Shown: positions 24,280 through 33,668, numbered from the stretch's first letter. The stretch: DNA of 64,000 nt from Actinomadura xylanilytica (GCF_030283145.1 NZ_JASNWE010000001.1:558001-622000); one strand, 5' to 3'. The notes: generated by a model not told the origin, from the sequence alone. Made by a program: numbers and translations.

Positions 24280-26079
24280 TCAGTCGAGGTCGGCCGAGGT
24301 CCGGCCGCCGGACAGGGTGGGGTAGCCGGGGCCGCGGTCGAAGAACGGGGCCGGGCCGCGTTCGGCGCGCAGGCGGGCGCGGAGGTCCGCCGTCGCGGCG
24401 GGGTCGCCGACGACCACACCGTAGTCGTCGCGGGCGCCCCGGACCGAGACCTTGCCGTCGCGGACGTCGGCGGCGACGCGGGCCGGGTCGCGGTCCAGCG
24501 GGTCGCCCCAGCCGCCGCCCCCGGTGGTGCGGATCCGGATCACCTGCCCGGCGCGGACGGGGTGGTCGTCGACCAGGCCCTCCATCTCCTCGCCGTCGAT
24601 GTCGACGCGGAAGGGGCGCCCGGCCCGGCCCCCGTTGACGCCCCAGCACGCCAGGATCGCGCGGTCGGCGATCGACATGTAGCTGGCGTCGCGGAGCATC
24701 CGCAGCCGCTTGTCGTAGCCGAGGCCGCCGCGGTGCTCCCCCGGCCCGCCCGAGTCGACGGCGAGGCCGAGGCCCTCCACGACGAACGGCCAGCGCGCCT
24801 CGGCGAACTCGGCCGGGATGTTGCGGGAGTCGGGGACGACGTGGATGGTGTCCTCGCCGTCGGCGTAGTAGCGGCCCCCGGAGCCGCCGCCGAGCACCTC
24901 GCGCATCAGGTACGGGCCGCGGTCGTCCTCCCCGTACACGCCGGTGTAGCGGATCGTCTCCTGGTCGGCGGGCATCCGGCCGCCGGTGGCCTTGGCCAGG
25001 ACGCCCGCCAGCACGCCGAGCAGCCGCAGGATGACGAACGTGCGGGCATTGGTCGGCGCCGGGAACACGGGCGTGAGCAGGGTGCCCTTGCCGGGGAACC
25101 GCATCTCGATGAGCGGCACCACGCCCTCGTTGACGTCCAGCTCGGCGGCGCGCTCGGGGGTGTCGGCGAGGTTGCGCAGGACGGGCGCCAGCCACTTCTT
25201 GAGGAAGACCCCGTCGGCGTAGTCGCCGGCGTGGTTGATCGGGCCCTTGGCCTGCGGGGACGTCCCGGTGAAGTCGATGACCAGCGGCACGTCCGCGGCC
25301 TTGTCGACGGTGAGGGTGATCCGCTGGGCGTGCAGCCGGGGCGGGTCGACGCCGTCGTGCTCGGCGTAGTCCTCCCAGGCGAACACGCCGTCGGGGATCT
25401 TGGCGAGCAGCTCGCGGCGGAACGTCGCGGTGGTCCGGTCGATGATCGCGTCGAAGCACGCCTCGACGTCCGCGCGGCCGTACCGGGCGAACAGCTCGCC
25501 GAGCCGCCGCGCGCCCATCAGGCAGGCCGAGCACTCGGCGTCCAGGTCGCCGGCGAGCGAGTCGGGCATCCGCGAGTTGCGGGTCATGATGCGCAGCGCC
25601 GCCTCGTTCGGCACGCCCCGGTCATACAGCTTGATCGGGGGGACCATCAGGCCCTCCTCGAAGGCGCTGCGCGCATGGCCGGGCATCGAGCCGGGCACCG
25701 CGCCGCCGATGTCGTCGTGGTGGCCGAACGCCTGGACGAACGCGACCACCTCGCCGCCGTCAAAGACCGGGACGGTGACGCACAGGTCCGGGAGGTGCCC
25801 GATGCCGCCCTCGGACAGGTACACGTCGTTGTGGAAGTACACGTCGCCGGGCCGCATCGTGCCGAGCGGGAAGTCGCGGGCGATCGGCTGCACCAGCGCG
25901 GAGTAGGAGCGGCCGGTGAGCTTGCGCAGGCGGCGGTCGTGGATCCCGGCGCGGAAGTCGTGCGCGTCCCGGATCATCGGGGACCGCGCGGTGCGGGCGA
26001 TGGCGGTCTCCACCTCGCGCTCGACCGACCCGAGGGTGCCCTCGACGATCTCCAGCAGGACGGGGTCGGGGGCCGTCAT
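24280..26079 (-). CDS. hyuB: Hydantoinase B / oxoprolinase family protein
   Basis: A 599-residue subunit. Typical blocks are the N-terminal SVEREVETAIARTARSPMIRDAHDF, RPGDVYFHNDVY, GHHDDIGG, FTGTSPQAKGPIN, and the C-terminal SGGPGEHRGGLGY and TTGGGGWGDPLDRDP. HyuB pairs with HyuA to form ATP-dependent (or ATP-independent) hydantoin, 5-oxoproline or related cyclic amide hydrolases; acetone/acetophenone carboxylases also belong here. The ATG overlaps the hyuA stop (ATGA). The substrate is unresolved by sequence alone; neighbouring heterocycle genes suggest a hydantoin-like ring. Confidence 0.92.
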   Translation of the reverse strand: MTAPDPVLLEIVEGTLGSVEREVETAIARTARSPMIRDAHDFRAGIHDRRLRKLTGRSYSALVQPIARDFPLGTMRPGDVYFHNDVYLSEGGIGHLPDLCVTVPVFDGGEVVAFVQAFGHHDDIGGAVPGSMPGHARSAFEEGLMVPPIKLYDRGVPNEAALRIMTRNSRMPDSLAGDLDAECSACLMGARRLGELFARYGRADVEACFDAIIDRTTATFRRELLAKIPDGVFAWEDYAEHDGVDPPRLHAQRITLTVDKAADVPLVIDFTGTSPQAKGPINHAGDYADGVFLKKWLAPVLRNLADTPERAAELDVNEGVVPLIEMRFPGKGTLLTPVFPAPTNARTFVILRLLGVLAGVLAKATGGRMPADQETIRYTGVYGEDDRGPYLMREVLGGGSGGRYYADGEDTIHVVPDSRNIPAEFAEARWPFVVEGLGLAVDSGGPGEHRGGLGYDKRLRMLRDASYMSIADRAILACWGVNGGRAGRPFRVDIDGEEMEGLVDDHPVRAGQVIRIRTTGGGGWGDPLDRDPARVAADVRDGKVSVRGARDDYGVVVGDPAATADLRARLRAERGPAPFFDRGPGYPTLSGGRTSADLD

Positions 26080-28118
26080 CGCCGGACCACCACCAGGTTG
26101 CCGAGGCCGTCCACGCGGGCGCGGAAGCCGGGGTGCAGCGGGAGGGTCGAGCCGAACTCCTCGATGACGGCGGGGCCCTCGACCTCCGCGCCGGGCGGGA
26201 GCTTCTCGCGCCGGTACACCGCCGCCTCCGTCCACGCGTCGAAGTAGACCTCGCGGAGGCCGGCCGGCGCCGCCGCCCCGGACCCGGCCGGGCGTTCGCG
26301 CAGGCGGGGGCGGGTGATGGGGCCGATCCCGGAGACCCGCAGGTTGACCCATTCGACGGGGTGCCGGCCGGCGGCGTCGCGGTGGCCGTAGCCGTACAGG
26401 GCGGTGTGGGCGTCGTGGAAGCGCCGGACGACCTCCGCGCGGAACGCCTCGCCGACCGGCCCGTCCGGCGCCGGGACCCGCACCTCGAACGCCTGGCCGT
26501 AGTAGCGCAGGTCGGCCGAGCGGGCGAAGCGGCGGTGCCCGTCCGGGAAGCCCTCGCGGGCCAGGGCGTCGCCGGCCTCGCGTTCCAGGTCCGCGTAGAC
26601 CCCGCCCAGGTCGGACGGGTCGAGCTCGGCGTCGCGGACGACGCGGGTGCGCACGTGGTCGTTCTTGACGTCGACGGTGAGCAGCCCGAACGCCGACACG
26701 TTGCCGGGGTTCTCCGGGACGACGGCGGCGGGCAGGCCGAGCACGTCCAGCAGGCGGCAGGCCAGCAGCGGCCCGGACCCGCCGAACGCGACCAGGGGGT
26801 AGTCGCGCACGTCCAGGCCGCGTTTGACGGTGATCTGCCGGATCGCGTTGGCCTGGTTCCAGGCGGAGATCTCCAGGATCCCGGCGGCGGCACGCTCGGG
26901 GGTGAGGCCGAGCCGGGCGGCGAGGTCGCCGATGCCCGCGCGGGCCGCCGGCACGTCCAGCGGCACCTCGCCGCCGAGCAGGTGCGGCGGGATCCGGCCG
27001 AGCACGACGTGCGCGTCGGTGACGGTCGCCTCCGTCCCGCCGCGCCCGTAGCAGAGCGGGCCCGGGTCGGCGCCGGCGCTGCGCGGGCCGACCTTCAGCG
27101 CGCCCTCCGGCGAGATCCACGCGACCGAGCCGCCGCCGGCGCCGACCGTGACGATGTCGATCATGGGGATCTTGACCGGGTGCCGGCCGATCGACCCCTC
27201 GGTGGTGAGGGTCGGCTCGCCGTCCAGCACGACCGCGACGTCGGTGGAGGTCCCGCCGCCGTCCAGGGTGACCACCGACCCGTGCCCGCTGCGCGCCACC
27301 ACGAACGCCGCGCCGAGCGCGCCCGCGGCCGGGCCGGACAGGACAGTGGTGATCGGCTGGCGCGCGACCTCCTCGGCCGACAGGACGCCGCCGTTGCTCT
27401 TCATGACCAGCAGGGGCGCCGGGGCCGCCGCCCCGATCCGGGCCAGGTAGCCGTTCATCGCGGGTTTGACGGCGGCGTCCACGAGGGTGGTCACCGAGCG
27501 TTCGTACTCGCGGTACTCGCGCAGCACCTCGCACGACAGCGACACCACCGCCTCGGGGTGCTCGCGGCGCAGCACCTCGCGCATCGCCAGCTCGTGCGCG
27601 GGCGCCGCGTAGGAGTGCAGGAAGCACACGCCGATCGCGCGGATCCCCTGATCGCGGAACCAGCGGGCCGCCTCGGCCGCGCCCGCCTCGTCGAACGGGC
27701 GCAGCTCGGCGCCGGTGTGGTCGAGGCGCCCGCCGACCGTCCGGACCCGGTGCACCGGGACGATCCGCGGCGGCTTCACCCAGAAGTAGCTGTTGCCGTA
27801 CCCGTCCGGGACGCTCTGCCGGGCGATCTCCAGGATCGCGCCGAAGCCCTCGGTGGTGATGAACCCGAGGTCCTCGATCCGGTCCTCCAGCAGCCGGTTG
27901 GTGGCCACGGTGGTGCCGTGCGACAGCGCCGCGACGTCCGCCGGGCCGGCGCCCGCGAGGCCGAACACCTTGGCGGTGGCCGACGCAAATCCGCGCGCCG
28001 GGTCCGCGGGCGTCGAGGGGGTCTTGGTGGTGATGATCTCCCCGGTGTCCTCGTCCAGGGCGACGACGTCGGTGAACGTCCCGCCCGTGTCGATCCCGAT
28101 CCGCAGCCGACGTGCCAT
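26076..28118 (-). CDS. hyuA: Hydantoinase/oxoprolinase HyuA-family ATPase subunit
   Basis: A 680-residue ASKHA-fold subunit. The phosphate-binding N-terminus is IGIDTGGTFTDVVAL (about 6-20), then HGTTVATNRLLE, SCEVLREYREYERSVTT, VMKSNGGVLS, SGPAAGALG, VTLDGGGTSTDVAV and TVGAGGGSVAW, ending in a C-terminal beta domain. Together with HyuB it hydrolyses cyclic amides. It is the first gene of hyuA-hyuB-methyltransferase. An inverted motif shared with the nucleobase permease promoter lies 45-75 bases upstream. Confidence 0.94.
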   Translation of the reverse strand: MARRLRIGIDTGGTFTDVVALDEDTGEIITTKTPSTPADPARGFASATAKVFGLAGAGPADVAALSHGTTVATNRLLEDRIEDLGFITTEGFGAILEIARQSVPDGYGNSYFWVKPPRIVPVHRVRTVGGRLDHTGAELRPFDEAGAAEAARWFRDQGIRAIGVCFLHSYAAPAHELAMREVLRREHPEAVVSLSCEVLREYREYERSVTTLVDAAVKPAMNGYLARIGAAAPAPLLVMKSNGGVLSAEEVARQPITTVLSGPAAGALGAAFVVARSGHGSVVTLDGGGTSTDVAVVLDGEPTLTTEGSIGRHPVKIPMIDIVTVGAGGGSVAWISPEGALKVGPRSAGADPGPLCYGRGGTEATVTDAHVVLGRIPPHLLGGEVPLDVPAARAGIGDLAARLGLTPERAAAGILEISAWNQANAIRQITVKRGLDVRDYPLVAFGGSGPLLACRLLDVLGLPAAVVPENPGNVSAFGLLTVDVKNDHVRTRVVRDAELDPSDLGGVYADLEREAGDALAREGFPDGHRRFARSADLRYYGQAFEVRVPAPDGPVGEAFRAEVVRRFHDAHTALYGYGHRDAAGRHPVEWVNLRVSGIGPITRPRLRERPAGSGAAAPAGLREVYFDAWTEAAVYRREKLPPGAEVEGPAVIEEFGSTLPLHPGFRARVDGLGNLVVVRR

Positions 28119-28162
28119 GCCAAGGGTCTACCGGCCGCGGCGCCCGGCGGAAACGTCGCAAC

Positions 28163-28192
28163 CTGCCAATCGGGCGGGGCCTCTTTGGGCAG
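28163..28192 (-). promoter_or_regulatory. Candidate operator, CTGCCAA-N14-TTTGGGCAG, upstream of hyuA
   Basis: CTGCCAA (28163-28169) and TTTGGGCAG (28184-28192) make an imperfect inverted repeat with 14 bases between arms. The same arms with the same spacing and orientation occur upstream of the NCS2 permease (39084-39110). It lies in the 138-base gap divergent from the FKBP gene. Confidence 0.5.
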
Positions 28193-28256
28193 ACCGCTTT
28201 GCCGTTAGGCTGAACGGCGTTCATCCGACCCACCGACGACCTGCTGGAGCCCGCAC

Positions 28257-28631
28257 ATGGCGCTAGAACGGCCCGAGATCGACTTTCCCGAGGGTCAGCC
28301 GCCCGGCTACCTCGACATCACCGACATCACCGAGGGCGACGGCCCGGAGGCCACCAAGGGCTCCACGGTGGCGATGCACTACGTCGGGGTGGCCTTCTCC
28401 AGCGGCGAGGAGTTCGACGCCTCCTGGAACCGGGGCAGCACGCTCGACTTCGAGCTCGGCGCGGGCCGCATGATCAAGGGCTGGGACATGGGCATCCCGG
28501 GGATGAAGGTCGGCGGCCGGCGCAAGCTGGTCATCCCGCCGCACCTGGCCTACGGCGACCGCAGCCCGAGCCCGGCGATCAAGCCCGGCGAGACGCTGAT
28601 CTTCGTGGTCGACCTGGTCTCGGTGAGCTGA
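28257..28631 (+). CDS. FKBP-type peptidyl-prolyl cis-trans isomerase
   Basis: A 124-residue single FKBP domain without signal peptide, so cytoplasmic. It has GDGPEATKGSTVAMHYVGVAFSSGEEFDAS, the W-containing loop MIKGWDMGIPGMKVGGRRKLVIPPHLAYGD, and the end LIFVVDLVSV. These are the standard active-site aromatics (Tyr, Phe, Trp, Tyr). It speeds X-Pro isomerisation in folding proteins. It is divergent from hyuA and ends in a hairpin. Confidence 0.95.
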   Translation: MALERPEIDFPEGQPPGYLDITDITEGDGPEATKGSTVAMHYVGVAFSSGEEFDASWNRGSTLDFELGAGRMIKGWDMGIPGMKVGGRRKLVIPPHLAYGDRSPSPAIKPGETLIFVVDLVSVS

Positions 28632-28640
28632 CGCTCACCG
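28621..28640 (+). terminator. Hairpin overlapping the FKBP stop codon
   Basis: CGGTGAGC (28621-28628) pairs exactly with GCTCACCG (28633-28640) around a TGAC loop that contains part of the stop codon. It is a compact actinomycete-style terminator without a U tract, although the stem begins inside the gene. Confidence 0.55.
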
Positions 28641-28742
28641 GCTCGGCCGGCGGCCTCAACGGCGGGCAATCGGGGGGTGAAATTCTCCCCCGATGCCCGC
28701 CTTAGCCGTTTCCGGGTGGAGACCGTTCGGTATCAGCCGTGC

Positions 28743-29714
28743 ATGATCCGGGCGCGCGGGCTGACCAAGCAGTACGGGCCGAAGACGGCGGTCGACCATG
28801 CCGACTTCACCGTCGTGCCCGGCCGCGTCACCGGGTTCCTCGGGCCGAACGGCGCGGGCAAGTCCACCACGATGCGGATGATCCTCGGGCTGGACCGGCC
28901 CACCGCGGGCGACGTCACCGTGAACGGCCGGCACTACCGCGAGTTCGCCGCGCCGCTGCACGAGGTCGGCGCGCTGCTGGACGCCAAGGCCGTGCACGGG
29001 GGCCGCAGCGCCTACAACCACCTGCTGTGCCTGGCGCAGAGCAACGGCATCCCGCGCCGCCGGGTGGACGAGGTCATCGCGCTGGTCGGCCTCCAGACCG
29101 TCGCCAAGAAGCCCTCGCGGGGGTTCTCGCTCGGCATGGGCCAGCGGCTCGGCATCGCCGGCGCGCTGCTCGGCGATCCCGGCATCCTGATGTTCGACGA
29201 GCCGGTGAACGGGCTGGACCCCGAGGGCATCCTGTGGATCCGCACGCTGATGCGGCGGCTCGCGTCCGAGGGCCGCACCGTGTTCGTGTCGAGCCACCTG
29301 ATGTCGGAGATGGCGGTCACCGCCGACCACCTCGTGGTCATCGGCCGGGGCCGGATCCTCGCCGACACCGGGATGCGGGACTTCATCGACGCCAACGCCA
29401 CCAGCCACGTCCGGGTCAGGTCGCCGCAGCTCGGCGAGCTGGAGCCGCTGCTGGCGGCGCGGGGCTGGCGGGTGGAGAGCGACCCCGACCTGAGCCTGCG
29501 GGTGTACGGGGCCGGTTCCGCGCAGGTCGGGGACATCGCCGCCGACCACGCGATCCGGCTGCACGAGCTGGGCATCGTCCAGCCGTCCCTGGAGGAGGCG
29601 TTCATGCAGCTCACCGAGGACACCGTCGAGTACCACGCCGGGCTGCCCGAGCCCGAGACGCCGCCGGGGACCCCGCCGGACGCCGTGCCGCCCGGCGGCG
29701 GGGGCCGGGGATGA
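28743..29714 (+). CDS. ABC transporter ATP-binding protein
   Basis: A 323-residue ATPase. Walker A is GPNGAGKSTT, the signature is the reduced FSLGMGQRLGIA instead of LSGGQ, Walker B is ILMFDEPVNGLD, followed by VSSHLMSEMA. The LGMGQ signature and the C-terminal domain with SLEEAFMQLTEDTVEY match the bacitracin/lantibiotic-type (BcrA-like) exporter ATPases. The ATG at 28743 is preferred to an upstream ATG-like start at 28677 because the domain starts there. Its stop overlaps the permease ATG. Confidence 0.92.
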   Translation: MIRARGLTKQYGPKTAVDHADFTVVPGRVTGFLGPNGAGKSTTMRMILGLDRPTAGDVTVNGRHYREFAAPLHEVGALLDAKAVHGGRSAYNHLLCLAQSNGIPRRRVDEVIALVGLQTVAKKPSRGFSLGMGQRLGIAGALLGDPGILMFDEPVNGLDPEGILWIRTLMRRLASEGRTVFVSSHLMSEMAVTADHLVVIGRGRILADTGMRDFIDANATSHVRVRSPQLGELEPLLAARGWRVESDPDLSLRVYGAGSAQVGDIAADHAIRLHELGIVQPSLEEAFMQLTEDTVEYHAGLPEPETPPGTPPDAVPPGGGGRG

Positions 29715-30529
29715 CCGCCGCCGCGGCGCCCGCACCCGCCGCGCCGGTGCGGAAGGCGTCCTTCGGCAACGTGCTCCTGTCCGAGTGGACGAAGATCCTC
29801 ACGGTCAAGTCCACGTTCTGGACGCTGCTGGCCGGCGCGATCATCGTGATCGGGTTCTCGGCGCTGTGGGCGCTGGCGTTCACCACCTCCTACGACCAGC
29901 TCTCGCCGGCGGACCGGGCCACCCTCGAGCCGACCACCCCGATGCAGATCGCGTTCTACTTCGGCGAGGTGGTCTTCGGCGTGCTCGGCGTGCTGGTGAT
30001 CACCACCGAGTACGGCACCGGGATGATCCGCACCTCGCTGACCGCGATGCCGCGCCGCGGCCACTACCTGGCCGCCAAGGCGCTGGTGCTCGGCGGCGTG
30101 GTGCTCGTCGCCGGGATGGTGGTCTCGTTCGCCTCGTTCTTCGTCAGCCAGGCCGTCCTGATGGCGCAGGACCTGAACGGCTCGCTCGGCGACAAGGGCG
30201 TGCTGCGCTCGGTGATCGGCGGCGGGATCTACCTGGCGCTGATCGCGGTCATGGCGCTCGGGGTCGGCACGCTGCTGCGGCACACCGCGGGCTCGGTGGT
30301 CGCGGTGTTCGTGATCCTGTTCATCCTCGGCATCGTCGGCAACTTCCTCCCCGGGCGGTGGGGCGAGACGGTCAACAAGTACCTGCCGTCCAACGCGGGC
30401 GCCGCGATCCTGTCGCCGGGCACGCCGGGCAACTCGCTCAGCCCCTGGACGGGGCTCGGGCTGTTCGCGCTGTACACGGCGATCGTGCTGGTGGTCGCGC
30501 TCGTCCTCTTCGAGCGCCTGGACGCCTGA
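29711..30529 (+). CDS. ABC-2 type permease (BcrB/NatB-like)
   Basis: A 272-residue permease with six membrane segments. The N-terminal LLSEWTKILTVKSTFWTLLAG block, VLVITTEYGTGMIRTSLTAMPRR and a C-terminal SPGTPGNSLSPWTGLGLF loop are typical of actinobacterial ABC-2 permeases partnered with BcrA-like ATPases. It exports a hydrophobic compound or contributes to peptide-antibiotic resistance. The ATG overlaps the ATPase stop codon (ATGA). Confidence 0.92.
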   Translation: MTAAAAPAPAAPVRKASFGNVLLSEWTKILTVKSTFWTLLAGAIIVIGFSALWALAFTTSYDQLSPADRATLEPTTPMQIAFYFGEVVFGVLGVLVITTEYGTGMIRTSLTAMPRRGHYLAAKALVLGGVVLVAGMVVSFASFFVSQAVLMAQDLNGSLGDKGVLRSVIGGGIYLALIAVMALGVGTLLRHTAGSVVAVFVILFILGIVGNFLPGRWGETVNKYLPSNAGAAILSPGTPGNSLSPWTGLGLFALYTAIVLVVALVLFERLDA

Positions 30530-30575
30530 GCCCGAGTTGCCCGAGCCCCGCGCCGGCCGTGCGGCCGAGCCCGGG

Positions 30576-31490
30576 CTAGCCGTGCGGGCGCTGACCGTGC
30601 GGGAAGGCTGTGGACGCCTCGCCGAGGAGGTCGGCGGCGTGCTCGCGGTACAGCTCCAGGTTGCGTTCGGCCAGGTGGTCGAAACCGTGCGGCACCGACG
30701 AGCCCGGCGTCAGCGACGCCATCGCCGCGTCCGGGTCCAGGCGCGCGGCGGCCCAACCCTCGTGCGAGGCGGCGCGCGCGACGACCTCGGCGATCGGCGT
30801 GACGACCATCGAGTTGCCGAAGTAGAGGGTGCCGGCCGGATCGGCCCCGACGGCGTTGGCGGCCACCACGTACACGTGGTTGTCGTACGCGCGGGCGCGG
30901 CAGGTCAGCTCCCAGATGTCGGCCGAGCGCAGCAGCGCGGACGGGCGGCAGACGATCTCGGCGCCGCGCACCGCCTGGATCCGCCACAGCTCGGGGAAGT
31001 CGCCGTCGAAGCAGATCGCCATGCCGATCCGCCCGAGCTCGGTGTCCACGACGCGGACGCCGGTGCCGGACGTGGCCCAGCCGCCGTGCCGGACGTCCTC
31101 GACCCGGAACGGGTGCGTCTTGCGGTAGACCCCGAGGACGTCCCCGCCCGGCCCGATCAGGACCGCCGCGTTGTGCACGGTCCCGGGCGCGGCGCCCCGC
31201 TCGTAGGTGCCGGCGCACAGGTGCACGCCGAGATCGCGCGCCGCCTCCTGGAGCGGCTCGGTGACGGGCCCGGGCACCGCCGAGACCAGCCCCCACAGGT
31301 CGGCGGCCGGGATCCCCGGGTTGAAGCCCGTGGTGCACGACTCGGGCAGCACCACCAGCTCGGCGCCGGAGCCCGTGACGCAGCGCGCCGTCCAGGCCAC
31401 GGCCTTGTCGAGGTTGGCCCGCACGGTCGCGGCGGTGAGCGGTCCCGGCTCGGGCGCGAACTGCACCGCCGCCGCGGTGAAGGGCCTCAT
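30576..31490 (-). CDS. Nitrilase-superfamily amidohydrolase (carbon-nitrogen hydrolase)
   Basis: A 304-residue carbon-nitrogen hydrolase with the complete catalytic triad: Glu50 in VVLPESCTTGFN, Lys124 in VYRKTHPF, and Cys160 in GMAICFDGDFPE. This family covers aliphatic amidases, N-carbamoyl amino-acid and beta-ureidopropionate hydrolases. Activity is on an amide, ureide or nitrile in the cytoplasm. The ATG overlaps the coxG-like stop (ATGA), so it is co-translated with a Mo-hydroxylase accessory gene. That hints that it processes the product of the hydroxylase pathway (inference). Confidence 0.9.
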   Translation of the reverse strand: MRPFTAAAVQFAPEPGPLTAATVRANLDKAVAWTARCVTGSGAELVVLPESCTTGFNPGIPAADLWGLVSAVPGPVTEPLQEAARDLGVHLCAGTYERGAAPGTVHNAAVLIGPGGDVLGVYRKTHPFRVEDVRHGGWATSGTGVRVVDTELGRIGMAICFDGDFPELWRIQAVRGAEIVCRPSALLRSADIWELTCRARAYDNHVYVVAANAVGADPAGTLYFGNSMVVTPIAEVVARAASHEGWAAARLDPDAAMASLTPGSSVPHGFDHLAERNLELYREHAADLLGEASTAFPHGQRPHG

Positions 31491-32215
31491 GCCGGACGTC
31501 CCGCGCGCCGCCCGCCGCGGCCGAGCGCGTAGCCGATGGCGACACCGGCCAGCGCGATCCCACCGCCCGTCGCGAACGCGGCGACCATCGGCCAGGGCGC
31601 GGTGCCGGCGGCGGGCGCCCGCCCTGGAGGCGGGCCGCCGGACGCGGCCGTCACCGGCGCGGCGGCGACCGGCGCGGCGGTGGGCGAGGCGAGCGCGGGC
31701 GAAACGGCGGCGGGGACGGCGGCGGACTCTGCCGCGGCGGGCTCGGCTGCGGGCGCCGCACGTTCGGCCTCCGGACGGGCCAGGTCCGCGGCGACGGCGG
31801 CGAAGAACTGCCCGGCGGTCCGCTTGGCGACGCCGCCGAGCATCCGCTGGCCGACACCGCCGATCATGCCGCCGACCGCGGCGTCGGCGTCGTAGTCGAC
31901 CCGGGTCGAGCCGGCTCCGGCGCCGTCCGACAACCGCACCCGCACGGTGGCGTCGACGGTGCCGGGCGCGCCCTGGCCGCGGGCGCGCAGCACGAACGAG
32001 CGGGGCGGATCGGGGTCGGCCAGCTCGACCTGGCCGACATAGGTGCCCTGGACGGACGCGACGCCCGCCGACACCGTCATCCGGTAGGTGTCCGGGCCGG
32101 TGGGCTCCAGCGCGTGGCATCCGGGGATCGTTCTGGCCAGCACCGCGGGGTCCTGAAGCGCCTCCCAGACGCGCTGGACCGGGGCGGCGACGGTGGCACT
32201 GCCGGTGACCTGCAT
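31487..32215 (-). CDS. coxG: CoxG-like SRPBCC protein with C-terminal membrane anchor
   Basis: A 242-residue protein. Residues 1-145 are the CoxG domain (QVTGSATVAAPVQRVWEALQDPAVLARTIPGC, MIGGVGQRMLGGVAKRTAGQFF). An Ala/Pro/Ser-rich linker follows at 150-205, then one transmembrane helix (about 210-232, FATGGGIALAGVAIGYALG) with an Arg-rich end. CoxG recruits CO dehydrogenase-type Mo hydroxylases to the inner membrane. The cognate coxLSM operon is 1.4 kb away on the same strand but separated by two + strand genes. Confidence 0.88.
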   Translation of the reverse strand: MQVTGSATVAAPVQRVWEALQDPAVLARTIPGCHALEPTGPDTYRMTVSAGVASVQGTYVGQVELADPDPPRSFVLRARGQGAPGTVDATVRVRLSDGAGAGSTRVDYDADAAVGGMIGGVGQRMLGGVAKRTAGQFFAAVAADLARPEAERAAPAAEPAAAESAAVPAAVSPALASPTAAPVAAAPVTAASGGPPPGRAPAAGTAPWPMVAAFATGGGIALAGVAIGYALGRGGRRAGRPA

Positions 32216-32433
32216 GGTCCGACCCTAGGGAATGGCGCGCCCCGGCCGAACGGCAAGAAGTGCCGAGTACACGCCGAGGATTGGGCAGTTCACCGTCCGA
32301 GCGCCCCGGCATGATCAGATATGTCGGGAAGATTCCGCGCCGTTCGCCCGAACCCCCGCCGGGCCCGGCGCGTCGACCGGAGAGGACCCCTGCCATCCCC
32401 GGCGAGCCGGACACGAACAGGAGAACATCGCTG

Positions 32434-33288
32434 ATGCGAGCGAAGATGCCCGTGATCGCCACCGTGGGCGCCGTGGTGCTCGGCGTCGCCGCGGGCGGGT
32501 GGCCCGCGCTGGCCGCGCAGACGGGCGACTCGGGCCCGTCGGCGGAGGCCCGGTTCGGCGCGGTGCTCGCCGACCGGCAGTGGCCCGCGCCCGCGCCCGG
32601 CTCGTGGACGCCGCCGGAGCCGGCCAAGGACGGGCTGCCGCCGGTCGTCTCGCAGATCAAGACGCAGGACCGGGTCGTCTTCCTCACCATCGACGACGGC
32701 TACACCTACGACGCCGAGTTCGTGAACCTGGTGCGCAGGGAGAAGGTGCCGATCCTGACCTTCCTCACCTCCCGCTACATCCGGGGCGAGGGCCAGTACT
32801 TCCTGGCGATGCGCAACGCCGGGTCGCCGATGGAGAACCACACCATCAGCCACCCCGACATGAAGTCGCTCGGCCCCGAGGCCCAGAAGAAGGAGATCTG
32901 CGAGTCGTCCGACAAGATCGGCGCGCAGTACGGGCGGCGGCCCGAGATCTTCCGGCCGCCGTTCGGCAGCTTCAACGAGGCCACCCGCAGGGCCGGCAAG
33001 GAGTGCGGCATCAAGTCGTTCCTGCTATGGTCGGCCGAGTACTACAACGGCACCTCGGGGCCCGGGGTCGGCTTCAACGGGTTCGCGCGCGGCGACGGCG
33101 GCAAGGGCTTCAAGCCCGGCGACATCATCCTCATGCACTACCGCACGGGCCTCGCGGGGCAGTTCAAGACGATGCTCGGCTGGATCAAGCAGCAGGGCTT
33201 CCGTCCCGCCGCGGTGCAGAACTACCTGCCGCGCTCCTTCGGCGGCAACGCCCCCGACGCGCCCGGCCCGGCCGGCACGCCCGAGTGA
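32434..33288 (+). CDS. Secreted polysaccharide deacetylase-family protein
   Basis: A 284-residue protein with an N-terminal signal peptide (MRAKMPVIATVGAVVLGVAAGG, cleavage near ALAA). The NodB-type domain has TIDDGYTYD (metal Asp), HTISHPDM (HxxxH metal ligands), RPPFGSFN and DIILMHYR. Enzymes of this fold remove N-acetyl groups from cell-wall glycans. AGGAG lies about 11 bases before the ATG. The next gene, a lipoprotein, starts at the stop codon (GTGA). Confidence 0.9.
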   Translation: MRAKMPVIATVGAVVLGVAAGGWPALAAQTGDSGPSAEARFGAVLADRQWPAPAPGSWTPPEPAKDGLPPVVSQIKTQDRVVFLTIDDGYTYDAEFVNLVRREKVPILTFLTSRYIRGEGQYFLAMRNAGSPMENHTISHPDMKSLGPEAQKKEICESSDKIGAQYGRRPEIFRPPFGSFNEATRRAGKECGIKSFLLWSAEYYNGTSGPGVGFNGFARGDGGKGFKPGDIILMHYRTGLAGQFKTMLGWIKQQGFRPAAVQNYLPRSFGGNAPDAPGPAGTPE

Positions 33289-33668
33289 GGCCCGTGCCGA
33301 AGGGCGCGGTCCCGGCCGTGCTCCTCGCCCTGGTGACGGCGTCGTGCTCGCCGTCCGGCAGCGCGAAGGACGACGTGTCCGCCGCGATGGACGCCTTCGT
33401 CAAGGCCGCCCGGGACGGGGACGTCAAGGAGGTCTGCGGTCACATGGCCAAGGTGTACCGGGACGGCGGGTGCGAGCAGAACTGGTCGGACCGGGCGTTC
33501 CTGGCGACGCTCGGCAAGGCGGGCGTCAAGGTCGGCAAGGTCGACGAGAAGGCGGGCGAGGCGACCGTCTCGGTCACCGTGCCCGGCGCGGGCGGACGGC
33601 CGCGCACCAGCGACTGGGAGCTGGTCAGGGTCGACGGGGACTGGCAGATCGCCCTCATGGGCCGTTGA
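33285..33668 (+). CDS. Small putative lipoprotein
   Basis: A 127-residue protein beginning with GTG at 33285. A short hydrophobic leader (GAVPAVLLALVTASC) ends in a lipobox-like cysteine, followed by SPSGSAKDD. The body (FVKAARDGDVKEVCGHMAK, DWELVRVDGDWQIALMG) looks like the NTF2/DUF4878-like lipoproteins of actinomycetes. Its start is coupled to the deacetylase. Its last 14 bases overlap the end of coxL on the other strand. Confidence 0.78.
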   Translation: MRPVPKGAVPAVLLALVTASCSPSGSAKDDVSAAMDAFVKAARDGDVKEVCGHMAKVYRDGGCEQNWSDRAFLATLGKAGVKVGKVDEKAGEATVSVTVPGAGGRPRTSDWELVRVDGDWQIALMGR

